NCBI GenBank assembly: GCA_949317995.1
Contig: OX439049.1
Span: forward strand, 64,903,247 to 64,967,246
Direction: 5' to 3'
Length of the DNA stretch: 64,000 nt
From: Acholoe squamosa
Taxonomy: Eukaryota > Annelida > Polychaeta > Phyllodocida > Polynoidae
Part shown: piece after piece, positions 10,673 through 20,815 of the stretch
How the letters are laid out: the number at the start of each line of letters is the position of its first letter
Position numbering within the stretch: the stretch's first letter is position 1
The notes under the pieces: generated by a model
Databases searched by the model: none
The model's input: only the letters and a program-made list of their open reading frames with translations
Told to the model about the DNA's origin: nothing
Translations under genes and position numbers: made by a program

Positions 10673-11009
10673 GCTATGATGATTGCATTTGCCCCATGTG
10701 ATGAGATCTCACAATACAAAATTACTGAATAGAGAAATTGATAATTGTGAAACCTTCTTTATGTCTGCTTTTATGAGACATGTCATCAAACACTGGTATA
10801 CCGACATTAACAGCGGGAGGCGTTTTTTTACGTGGTCACAACCGCATTTCTTGTTAAATCAGCCATGCTCCACAAGCCTGATAAATTTATTAAGATCATA
10901 AATCTGTGTACCACAACTTGTATTATACCTGATTGCTGGAAGATAGCCACAGTAACTCCCCTACCTAAGGGGGGGGTTCCATCTAATGTATCGAATTATC
11001 GCCCCATTA
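10673..11009 (+). pseudogene. LINE RT N-terminal fragment (outer copy)
   Basis: From about 10850 the reading resembles the start of a LINE reverse transcriptase: DKFIKIINLCTTTCIIPDCW, then KIATVTPLPKGG and NYRPI. It stops exactly at a TA dinucleotide, where the DNA transposon begins, and the protein resumes at 13641 with SVLPVPGK. 10673-10850 has no recognisable domain. Confidence 0.75.
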
Positions 11010-13638
11010 CCCAGCAAATTGTCGTGACTCCTCGTCAACCTGTGTGAAGTGGCTCACACATGTCGCTAGATGGAACACGACGTCGCTATAGCACAAGATC
11101 ACCAGGAATAGCAATGGTGGTGATCACATGGCCTCACCTCAGATGGCGAGGATGGTGATCACTCATCCTCACCAGGGATGGCGACATGAGTGATCACTCA
11201 TCCTCACCAGGGATGGCGACATGAGTGATCACTCACTTCGCTAGATGAGACGCACACCACGTCATAATGCACATTCACCATGGTTGGCAAGGATTGTGAT
11301 CAGTCACCTCGCTAGATGAAACACGTACCTCGTGATAGCACAGGTTCACCACAGATGGTGAGGATCTTGATCACCCACACTCACCAGGGATGGCAACACA
11401 AGTGATCACTCACCTGGCTAGATGAAACGTGCACCATGCCATAGCGCATGTTTACCACGGTTGGCGAGGATCATGATGACTCACACTCACCAGGGATGGC
11501 AAGGCGGTTGATCACTCACCTCGCTAGATGAAATGCGCACCACGTCATAGCGCAGGTTCACCATGGATGGCGAGAGTGGTGATCACTCAGACTCACCAGT
11601 GATGGCGACGCTGGTGATTACTCACCTTGTTAAATGAAAAGCTCATGATCATCGACATTGGTAATCATGCAGCCTCACATCTGCCAGATCAAAGTATGTT
11701 TTGCCAGAGAAGATATTGCCATATGGGTCAGGTCGCCAGAAAGCAGTAGATTTTGTGTTTTTGGGTCATTTTGCACTCTTATGGTTCTAGAGAAAGAAGT
11801 TGCAAATCAATCTTGTTTTACATAGACTCATTTGATAGATAACACTAAGGGCTATCAGAAAGATGTTAATTTGTGGCCATCCATCAAAAACTCTCAGACT
11901 TATAGCTTGCCGAAGTGAGAAAAACAGTCAAATTTGTTCTTTTTTGTTTTTTTGTACTTTTTACAAATGTTCTGTATTGAATAAAGAACATCTGGAGTAA
12001 CCCAAAGTTATTTTTTGTACTGTATATGATCATAGGTATCATTTCCATCAGGTTTGAACATGTTACTGAGTGAGGATTTTTCATTGTGTGTCTTTGAAAA
12101 TGGAAATCTGTAATTTGTAACGTCCGATACCAAAATCTAAATCAGTTATAAAACATGGAAAAAATTAATCTTCATAATCTTTGTTATTACCCATATGAAG
12201 GGCTTTATTATCCCCTACTTTGGCGAAAAAATTGTGTGTCCAGCCACATTTGTCTCCATGTGAGAGCAGCTTATGTGAAATAATTCTGATAAAAGTACCG
12301 GACGTTACGTAACGTCCGGTACTTTTATCATCATGTAGGAGGCAGTCTACTGTACATACATAACTCAAATTCTGTTCCATTCTGTAATTGAAGTCAATAA
12401 TAGACATATTGGCCTTGTTAATTAATGTGTTTGTTATGCATAATGGGACATTCTTATATTACTGAGAGCAACTTCAATTACCTCTATATTTCATTATTTT
12501 GGTACCGGACGTTACATGACACAAAACAAGCAATAAAAATGGAACCGGATGGGCTAGATCGGTATTTTTTGGTTTTCTGAGTTGAGCGGAAGTCCCTTCA
12601 CAGTTGTGTTAAGGTTATATAAAGGAATTAGAAAATTAATTTTAAAGGCCCTTCAAGGGCAGAATCTTACACTTTCTGACGACCTGACCCATATGTATCT
12701 TCCCTCTAACCACAGACAAGGTGTTGATATTTCCCTATGTATTTTTCCTTATAACCAGAAAAAAGGTGTTTATGGATAGTTGCTTTCATTTTAGAGATAC
12801 CTCTATCTAAAATCAATTGATATTCTCTCTATATAATCTTGTTTGATTCAACTCTGAAGTATTACATGGAAATCAGTGTGAAACAAAGCACATTTGATAC
12901 ATATGGGACTTATACTTCATGCCCACACTTCCTAGATAGGCTACATGTTGAACAGTGGTGCTGTCTCAACAACTTTGGCAATGGTGGTGAGAAGTTGCCA
13001 CTGTGAGTGAGAGTGAGTGACAGATGATGCAATCCTCAGAGAGCATTGACTTGGAGTGACACAAATTCACGTATTGAGTGAGACCAATGTTGGCAATGGT
13101 GGTGATAAGTCGCCATTTTGAGAGAAGATTAACTAGGAGTGATACAAACTCATGCAGTGAGTGAGAGCCATGTGGCAATGCAGGTGAAAAGTTGCCATTC
13201 AGAATAAGAGTTGACAAACAGTGGCACATATTGACGGAGTGAGTGAGATCCATGTTGGCGATGGTGGTGATAAGCTGCCATTCTGAGTGAGAGTTGACTG
13301 GGAGTGGCACATAATCACACAATGAGTCAGATCCATGTTGGCGATGGTTGGGATAAGCCGCCATTCTGACTGAGAGTTGACAGGCAGTGACACATACTCA
13401 CGCAGTGAGTTAGATCCTGTTGGCGACTGTTGTGATAAATCTCCATGCTTTGTGAGGGATGACAAGGGGTGGCACATACTCACGCAGTGAGTGAGATCAT
13501 GTTGGCAACTGTTGTGATAAATCACCATGCCATGTGAGACTGACACACAGTGGCGAAAGATGACGCAGTGAGTTATCACTCAGAAAGGAGTCACCATTGA
13601 TGAGCAATCATGGCGACAGATAACAACAATTTGCTGGG
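11010..13638. mobile_element. Non-autonomous TA-flanked DNA transposon (2629 bp)
   Basis: The ends are CCCAGCAAATTGT at 11010 and its inverse ACAATTTGCTGGG ending at 13638, flanked by TA at 11008-11009 and 13639-13640. Removing the insert and one TA joins NYRPI to SVLPVPGK in frame, so the boundaries are exact. TA duplication points to the Tc1/mariner group or an allied one, but there is no transposase ORF. Subterminal repeats occur at both ends: on the left, units with GTGATCACTCA and CGCTAGATGA (about 11040-11630, spacing about 70-107 bp); on the right, units of about 81 bp with CACGCAGTGAGT and GTTGGCGA (about 12990-13600). The middle holds a further MITE pair. Confidence 0.88.
12120..12512. 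mobile_element. Head-to-head MITE pair inside the DNA transposon
   Basis: Four termini of the type ACGTCCGGTAC occur. Unit 1 is 12120-12305 and unit 2 is 12312-12512, each bounded by inverted ACGTCCG ends and by TA (12118-12119, 12306-12307, 12310-12311, 12513-12514). The two inner ends form a perfect 44-bp palindrome at 12287-12330. The outer ends share CCAAAAT after the common core, and the inner ends share CTTTTAT. No coding capacity. A single element with an internal palindrome is the alternative reading. Confidence 0.65.
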
Positions 13639-13640
13639 TA

Positions 13641-14873
13641 GTGTGTTACCTGTACCTGGCAAGATCTTGGAAAGATTGATCCATACAGCAATATCGAGAC
13701 ACATTGAAAATTATGATTTATTGGCAAAAAATCAAGGAGGATATCAAAAAAATAAATCGACCCTAGACACTATCTCTAAATTTGTAAACCATGTGTTAAG
13801 CAATAGAAATTCTTGCAACATTACTTTGGCAGCTTTTATTGATATAAAGAAGGCATTTGATTCCGTTAACTACATAATATTACTTAATAAATTAGAAAAT
13901 TATGGTATTCGTAATAGAAATCTCACATTAATAGAAAATTACCTTTCAAGACGCCAACAATGTTCAATTGCCAACCATTGTAGATCTACTAAGGCAGGTT
14001 TATCATGTGGGGTCCCACAAGGCTCAATTTTGGGCCCTTTATTTTTTCTTTTATATATAAATGACTGTATTAGTTCTACTGATGTACATGAAACTCTGTT
14101 ATTTGCTGACGATTCAGTACTGTTTGTATCTGGCAAATCACTTGATGTTCTATCTGCTCAGTTAACCACAGCGTTGGACAAGTTTTATAAATGGTCATCG
14201 TCAAACAAATTAACCATGAATGAGTCCAAGACCAAAATTATGTTATTTGCCTCCGCCATTAAACTAAAAAAGCTGCAAAAGCCAAGAATTAAATTGAATG
14301 GTAAGGAATTAATGTCAGTTATATCTTACAAGTATCTAGGGGTCACTTTAGACCAGCAGTTGAATTTTAATAAGCATGTGTCAAATCTCATAAATAGCTT
14401 ACGGTATAAGTCTCTATTAATGCACAAAACTAGAAAGCACATGACCCTGACAGCCAGGCTAAAAATGTATAAAGCACATATACTTCCTGTGATAGATTAT
14501 TGTGACATTTTATATGTAGGTGCAAAAGGCACTCTCTTAGAAGAGCTCCAACGTATGCAAAACAAGTGTCTTAAAACCTGTTTTAATTTTCATATCTTAA
14601 CGGCAACAAACTTTTCATATTAAATGTCATGCATTCAAAAGATCATTACATAATGATTACCTCTCTGATAAGCAAAGGGTAACGAGGTTCTCATCAGCTC
14701 CCATCCTGAAGTATCAGAAAATAAATTGTAAAGCATATGAGATGAGTCCTGAAGTACGGTGTGGACAGTTGTGGAATGCCCTATCACCTGACGTGAGAAA
14801 CATTGTTGAATATGATGTCTTTAAAGACAAAATGAAGCAAAAAATGCTCGATACTATTGAAAATCTTGACTGA
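13641..14873 (+). pseudogene. LINE reverse transcriptase (outer copy), C-terminal part
   Basis: Continues the RT after the transposon: SVLPVPGKILERLI, then AFIDIKKAFDSVN (catalytic Asp region, about 13830), GVPQGSILGPLFFLLYIND (about 14009) and LLFADDSVLF (FADD active site, about 14100). The thumb/connection region follows (SYKYLGVTLDQQLNF, LPVIDYCDILY). The frame breaks near 14612 by deletion relative to the second LINE copy, and homologous sequence continues to a stop at 14871-14873. It would synthesise cDNA from the element RNA, but is inactive here. Confidence 0.9.
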
Positions 14874-15015
14874 ACCACACGACATTACTGATATTGTAAA
14901 GGAGTAGACTGTGGGTTTAATATTTATAGGGTTTTTAAGTATTATTTTTGTTAAGAGGGTACTGGGTATATGGATGGCTTAAATGTTCATGATATGGATG
15001 GCTTAAATGTTCATG
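14874..15015 (+). other. Outer LINE 3' UTR, first part
   Basis: Similar to 16780-16915 of the inner copy. It ends in a perfect 24-bp tandem duplication (14968-14991 and 14992-15015, ATATGGATGGCTTAAATG type) immediately before the inner element. Confidence 0.6.
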
Positions 15016-15654
15016 GTCAATGAGAGAAGGAAAATTGTAATTATTCAAGGACTGTCATACAGCGCTGATGAGAATTTATTGGAAAAGGTTGGTAAATTGT
15101 TCCGAGATATTCGCGCAGAATGGGACATCTCTTGCGTAGAAAGTGTCATGCGCGATGATACCCCGATCCAAGATGGCGGCGCCCAGGCGAAAACAAATAT
15201 ACCTGTCCGGCTAGTGTTTAAAAGACCTGATATTAAAGCGAAAATGATGAAAAAACTGAAAAATCTCAAGGGCAAGCAGGAATACATGAAAGTATCGATC
15301 GGTGACGAATTAAACGACAAGGAATTCAAGAGGTTTAATGACCTAAGATGTATGTACTTTCACGCAAAGGCGAGTGGGTATCGAGTTCAACTTAGACAAC
15401 GTTCTATAATCCTTGAAGGTAAATCCTATGGACATCACTTGTTAAATGCCCTGCCATACGACGACTTAAACATGGAAAAGGCCACAACAGCCAGTACACC
15501 TGATGGGGTAATGTATAGGTCTCCATATAATAGACTGTCAAACCTCTATATGTCACCCTTCAAAATGGAGGGAGTGGACTATTGTTGTGCTGAGCAGGCC
15601 TTTCAGGCCCAAAAAGCAGTCTACTGTAAAGACCCACCTGGGCATTTAATATAG
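15007..15654 (+). CDS. LINE ORF1 remnant: nucleic-acid-binding region fused to a truncated NADAR domain
   Basis: 215 codons. Residues about 8-140 (KIVIIQGLSYSADENLLEKV, then PVRLVFKRPDIKAKMM and the KNLKGK region) resemble the RRM-like and C-terminal nucleic-acid-binding part of LINE ORF1 proteins. Residues about 175-211 (SPYNRLSNLYMSPFKMEG and CCAEQAFQAQKAVYC) match the opening of the NADAR/YbiA fold. NADAR proteins hydrolyse ADP-ribose linkages, including on guanine bases. The domain is cut by a deletion junction at about 15654 that joins it to mid-endonuclease sequence, so the rest of the domain is missing. The first ATG (15007) lies in the 24-bp duplication, so the true start was probably further 5'. 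Both domain calls are from motif recognition. Confidence 0.6.
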   Translation: MFMVNERRKIVIIQGLSYSADENLLEKVGKLFRDIRAEWDISCVESVMRDDTPIQDGGAQAKTNIPVRLVFKRPDIKAKMMKKLKNLKGKQEYMKVSIGDELNDKEFKRFNDLRCMYFHAKASGYRVQLRQRSIILEGKSYGHHLLNALPYDDLNMEKATTASTPDGVMYRSPYNRLSNLYMSPFKMEGVDYCCAEQAFQAQKAVYCKDPPGHLI

Positions 15655-16147
15655 TAAACGTCTACTGTATGAAACCATGGATCAATTTAATCTGGTTCAA
15701 CTTGTAAACAAGGTTACTACTACATCTGGTTCAAATACCTGTATTGATTTAATTTTTACTAATTCAAATACTGTTATTTCCTCGGGCCCAGTGAATATAC
15801 ATCTCAGTGATCATCTACCGGTTCATTTTACAAAAAGACATGTCCACGTAAAAAACTCATATCGTACCTTCATGGGAAGATCTTATAAAAATTTAGATAT
15901 GGCAAAATACCTAAGGGACCTTGATGAAATTGATTGGGACTATTTTGATCAATGTCAAGATCCGACTAAATGTTGGATTACTTTGGAAAACATTTTAAAA
16001 AGAGTTTTAGATACTCAATGCCCTGTTAAACAGTTTAAAGTATTGGACAAGCCTAAACCATGGATGACAAATTATTTAATCGAAAGAATTAATGATAAAA
16101 ATGCAGCTCTGGCAGAAGCCAGGAAAGCAAATAGTATCATTATATAA
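15655..16147 (+). pseudogene. LINE endonuclease fragment (inner copy)
   Basis: Matches the C-terminal half of the outer endonuclease (MDQFNLVQLVNKVTTTSGSN, CIDLIFTN, SDHLPVHF) and ends at NSIII. There a second internal deletion removes the whole RT palm and joins to the RT C-terminus. It corresponds to about 9728-10206 of the outer copy. Confidence 0.88.
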
Positions 16148-16779
16148 AACCTAAGATTGAATTAAATGGTAAGGAACTTATGTCTGTTATTTCTTATAAA
16201 TACCTTGGTGTATTATTAGACCAACAACTAAATTTTAATATGTATGTATCTCAAATTATCAAGAGTATTAGATATAAATCATTATTATTGTATAAGACAA
16301 GAAAGTGCATGTCTCAATCAGCTAGACTTAAAATGTACAAATCACACATTCTCCCAGTCATAGATTATTGTGATATCCTGTATATTGGCTCCAAAGGAAC
16401 TTTGTTAGATGAGCTTCAACGGATGCAGAACAAATGTTTGAAGACATGTTTTGATCTACACATACTGGCTAATACAAATACGGTGCATGTAAAAGCTGAC
16501 GTGCCTAAACTTAAATATAGGAGAGAATATCATGTTAAGTGTCATGCTTTTAAGAAGGCCCAAAATCCTATTAATTTAACTGACAAAGTCAGAACTACAC
16601 GATTTTCCCTAGCGCCAGTATTAAAATACTCAAGAATTAATTGTTTATCATATGAAATGTCTCCAGAAGTTTTGTGTGGACAATCTTGGAATGCCCTTCC
16701 ATCAAGTGTACGTAATATTGAAGATTATGATACTTTCAAAGACAAAATGAAAAAGGAAATGCAAGACACCATTATGTAA
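16148..16779 (+). pseudogene. LINE RT C-terminal fragment (inner copy)
   Basis: Open from the deletion junction to TAA: LMSVISYKYLGVLLDQQLNF, LPVIDYCDILYIG, LKYRREYHVKCHAFK, then QSWNALPSSVRN and a terminal lysine-rich segment. It is homologous to 14281-14873 of the outer copy and keeps a piece the outer copy lost near 14612. It has no catalytic motifs left. Confidence 0.88.
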
Positions 16780-17245
16780 TACCCCGTTGTAGAACTATCA
16801 CTGCTGCTAATATGAGTGTGTATATTTTGGGGTTTTATCTTGTAGGGTTCATTTAACAATTTCTTTTTTTAAAGGGGATACAGGGGTATGAAAGGCTTAA
16901 AGTGTATGAAGGTTGACTCCATTTTCCAGTATATGCTAGGTCACTAGGAAAGACAATTCATGTCGGACCCTTTATCTTTATATGGTTGGACCATAACAAC
17001 AGTTTACTGATGGTCCCTCCATGAACTTCTTAGCCAAATGTGATGTATTGTACTAATGATACACTTTGTTACTTCATGTGTGGATTAAAAAATTTCTTAT
17101 CTATTGTATACTTTTATATGATAGTTTACCAGGATGTACCACAAACTGATCTTCTATTGTTGAGCTTACAGTGTATCTATGAACTTGTATATGAATGTAT
17201 GACACGTTTAGGCTAATAAAGTTTAAATCTTTAAAAAAAAAAAAA
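16780..17245 (+). other. Inner LINE 3' UTR and poly(A)
   Basis: AATAAA at 17215-17220 precedes a 13-base A-run at 17233-17245. This marks the 3' end of a retrotransposed copy with an A-tail. Confidence 0.8.
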
Positions 17246-17534
17246 TGATTGTACTGACTCCTTCTTTCTATAATGTACTTGTCAAAAGGATGGAATTCTC
17301 ATGACGAACACTTATCTTTATATGGGGGGGCCATAACATCAGTTCACTGATGGTCCCTCCATGAACTAGTTAGCCAATGTTATGAAGTTTATATAATAGT
17401 TGCATACTGATTTTGTTTATGTTTAAAATAATATATTGAGATTTGACAACACAGTATGTACCGATAAGACCAGACTTATGATTGTATAGTTTTGTGGCTA
17501 ATAAAGTTTAAATGTTTCAAAAAAAAAAAAAAAA
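17246..17534 (+). other. Outer LINE 3' UTR, distal part and poly(A)
   Basis: Homologous to about 16920-17245 (shared TTATCTTTATATGG and TGATGGTCCCTCCATGAACT). AATAAA is at 17500-17505 and a 16-base A-run at 17519-17534. Together with 14874-15015 it reconstitutes one 3' UTR split by the inner element. Confidence 0.7.
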
Positions 17535-17582
17535 TGCAGTACTACAATATGATATCATCACATTATGTTACATCAGGAACAC

Positions 17583-18475
17583 AAACATTAAGGTCATGGG
17601 TATGGAGGTACTGAGTGACTCACACAGTGGTGGGATGTGTAGATATACATTTAGGTGGTGGGTAGGGAGGTACTGAGTGACTTACACAGTGATGGGATGT
17701 GTAGATATACATTTAGGTGGTGGGTAGGGAGGTACTGAGTGACTCACACAGTGGTGGGATGTGTAGATATACATTCAGGTGGTGGGTATGGAGGTACTGA
17801 GTGACTCACACAGTGGTGGGATGTGTAGATATACATTTAGGTGGTGGGTAGGGAGGTACTGAGTGACTCACACAGTGGTGGGATGTGTAGATATACATTT
17901 AGGTGGTGGGTAGGGAGGTACTGAGTGACTCACACAGTGGTGGGATGTGTAGATATACATTTAGGTGGTGGGTAGGGAGGTACTGAGTGACTCACACAGT
18001 GGTGGGATGTGTAGATATACATTTAGGTGGTGGGTATGGAGGTACTGAATGACTCATATAGTTGTGGGATGTGTAGATATACATTCCGGTGGTGGGTAGG
18101 GAGGTACTGAGTGACTCATATAGTTGTGGGATGTGTAGATATACATTCAGGTGGTGGGTAGGGAGGTACTGTGTGACTCATATAGTTGTGGGATGTGTAG
18201 ATATACATTCAGGTGGTGGGTAGGGAGGTACTGAGTGACTCACAGAGTGGTGGGATGTGTAGATATACATTCAGGTGGTGGGTAGGGAGGTACTGAGTGA
18301 CTCATATAGTTGTGGGATGTAAAGATATACATTCCGGTGGTGGGTAGGGAGGTAAGGTGTTACTCACAAAGTGGTGGGATGTGTAGATATACATTTAGAT
18401 AGTTGGTAAGGAGGTACTGAGTGACTCACAGAGTGTTGGGATGTGTATATGTACATTTAGTTGGTAATCAAATGT
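17583..18475. repeat. 62-bp satellite array (about 14 units)
   Basis: The unit contains GGGAGGTACTGAGTGACTCA and GTGGGATGTGTAGATATACA, with a 62-bp period. The first 8 units are nearly identical and the last 5-6 are more diverged (CATATAGTTGTGGG variant). It immediately follows the LINE cluster. Confidence 0.93.
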
Positions 18476-18929
18476 GTACTTCTAACAGGGGCTGTACAAA
18501 CTAGAGGTAACATAGCAAATACCAGAAAAACTGCATATAAGGCGCATCCACATATAAGCCATATCCTGGCTTTAGGACAATGTTAGAAGCCACATGTGAG
18601 GTCTGAAGAGGTTCCCATTCCTTTCTATAGTCTATGTACACAAAATCCCTCTTATAAGGCGCACCCTGAGTTCAGAAACATCCTATAAGCAGCAATCAGG
18701 GTCTGAAATGGTCTATAAGCTGCGGCGTATATGCTGGGTTTTATCATAGGATGAATACCGTAGGTACGTGGGTATACAATCCATGAACTGGTGTGCTATT
18801 CCCCATTCACATGGCTAGTAGACAGTGGTAGAAAGGGCCACCATTGTTTGATCTGGTACTGTAAGGATAGGCACTGATGACATCTTTCATCAGGTTGGGG
18901 ACGGGAATATCATGTTGGGACACACCACA

Positions 18930-19190
18930 CTGAAAAAAGTCTTCCTGACAAAATGACATGTATATCCATGTCAACTTGATTTGACACATAGAGCACATGT
19001 CATTGGGACATGGCACATATGTCACCATGACAACTGTCTTCATTACGCATGTCAAGTGGAGTTGACGAACCAGATGTGAGAGTGTCAACCTCATTCAACT
19101 TGGCTTTCACGCATGTCATGTGGGAGACAATCATGACCTGAGCAGTATGTGTCAAAGCGATCAGTCTTCTTTTCTCTGTGCAGGATCATA
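18930..19190. repeat. Rearranged relative of the duplication-flank repeat
   Basis: 18935-19035 (AAAAAAGTCTTCCTGACAAA and onward) matches 23165-23240. 19030-19190 (CATGTCAAGTGGAGT, CATGTCATGTGGGAGACAA) matches 23803-23955 and 23-175. The two blocks are contiguous here but about 560 bp apart before copy B. Confidence 0.7.
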
Positions 19191-20515
19191 GTACAACAGT
19201 CTGATTTTAGTCTGTACTAAGATTCTGATACCACGCACAGTCTTAGGATGTACTGGGATTTTAGTACCCTTGTGTGTGCACTGGACTGTCAACGAACCGT
19301 TACAAGTCAATGTTGTGATGAACACTGAATCCAGAGAGGTTCTTTGATCCTTGTTTATTGCATGATGACAGAGTGTACATATAGGCTGATGCGCCATCAT
19401 ACCCGGTAATGATTCTATTTATATGTGGACCAATCAGGGTGAAGGGAGATTGTGGAATTTCCCTGCATCCTAGAAACGTGTGCACAGGTATGTCGGTATG
19501 TTGTGATACTCCCAGTGAGTTAGTGCCCAGAAATGGAATGGGTCCGGCTCTCATAACATCCTGGTATGGATGATGTAAGAGTAGCTCACTGTACACACTG
19601 GGGGGGGGGGGTGAGCTGTAACCTTGCGAGCAGGGCCTGAGCGTGTGTGGCGAAGAACTTAATAAATGTGTAAAATAATGAATAATACCCAGAATGGTCC
19701 ATTGACAGGACCATGACACTCACCTCTACGGGTGTATGGGCCAATAAAAGCCCTGGTCAGTGGACCATGTCACCTACTTGTGCATACATTATTGGGGTCA
19801 AAGGTGGGAAGGTGAAACCACTCCATCATTTGGTACTTATATTTACATTAAATGATACATTTACTCCCTTATTAAACATGACTTAGCCAAAATGAAAACA
19901 TCATTTTTTAGGCATTTATCTATTCTCTAATCTCGTGGGTTCATATTTATTAGCAAATTTAACAAAAAAAATTAGCGAATGGATTTAAGTATACCAAGAC
20001 TGGGGGAAAATCATACATAGCCATTCCTCAGAGAATATTCAGATTTTAGTGAAAAAAAAGGCATTTATGAAATATAGACCCCTTTTAGTTATGGTGGTTT
20101 CAGCATTATGTATTTTGATGCAGAAGTAAGAGAAATTTGATGATAAACAAGTGTACTAAGTTCTTAGTAAAACCCCATGATCCAGGGACTATCATTCAAT
20201 CTCAGGGCATACTAAGAAACAGGTTAGTCCTGAACCTGTTCATGCTGGGTACCAGTTTGAGAAAGGAATTCCATAGTCAGTGGAGGGAACTCATTGGTTA
20301 AAAACGTATCCTCCTTGCTTCCTATATTTTTGGTGATCCATGAAATGTGTTTCTGGTTTTACAAGGGTTTGAACCCAGCACCTCTCACTCAATGGGTAGG
20401 TGCCTTAATGACTAGTCCACAGAACTGCCATAAATGCTCTCACTCCTCCTTCTTACCTTTATGGAGCCCAAAGGGAAAGTAGAGACTGCCTTCACAGCCC
20501 AACTCTATACAGGAG

Positions 20516-20815
20516 GCTGTTACGGAACTTGTTAAGGTGGCTCATGACCCGTACACTTTTAAACTCCTCATATAGCAATAGTCTCAGCATGACTCAAAAA
20601 ACTTGCTGATCAATCATATGATCTAGAGCTGTCATACCTTTGATGAGTCCTTTCATTCTGAAAGCTGTTTCAGAACATGTTAAGGTGGCTAACATCGCAT
20701 ATAATTCTAAACTCCACCTGTATTGTCTCTAAATGGCCTAAGATTTCTGTTTATGATTGGTCATCAATCAGATGAGGTTTGTTAGAGCTGCAGTAGCAGT
20801 GGAAGGGTTAGTATA
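20516..20815. repeat. Diverged tandem duplication of about 149 bp
   Basis: CTGTTACGGAACTTGTTAAG at 20516 and CTGTTTCAGAACATGTTAAG at 20665 begin two copies that stay alignable through the GATCAATCA..AGAGCTG segment. Confidence 0.6.

Larger units (their letters stand above)
8977..17534 (+). mobile_element. Nested LINE cluster (outer LINE plus insertions)
   Basis: The flanks carry ATGCATTACTACAATATAAT at 8952-8971 and a near-identical ATGCAGTACTACAATATGAT at 17535, a target-site-duplication-like pair of about 22 bp. An outer Jockey/CR1-type LINE appears to run 8977 to about 15015 and to resume at 17246-17534, ending in AATAAA and a 16-base A-run. A second LINE copy (about 15016-17245, ending in 13 A) lies inside the outer 3' UTR, and a DNA transposon (11010-13638) lies inside the outer RT. 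The local sequence was already repetitive, so the exact left end is uncertain. Confidence 0.7.

Noticed and set aside
12966-13579. Minus-strand frames of 126-132 codons in the DNA transposon
   Set aside because: They follow the subterminal repeats of about 81 bp and have repetitive, domain-free translations.
15007-15654. A host NADAR-domain gene
   Set aside because: It is fused to LINE ORF1-like sequence, truncated, and joined directly to LINE endonuclease; it is part of a retroelement.
19600-19612. G-run as a telomeric or G-quadruplex signal
   Set aside because: A single homopolymer of about 13 G; no repeated G-triplets, and a sequencing artefact is possible.
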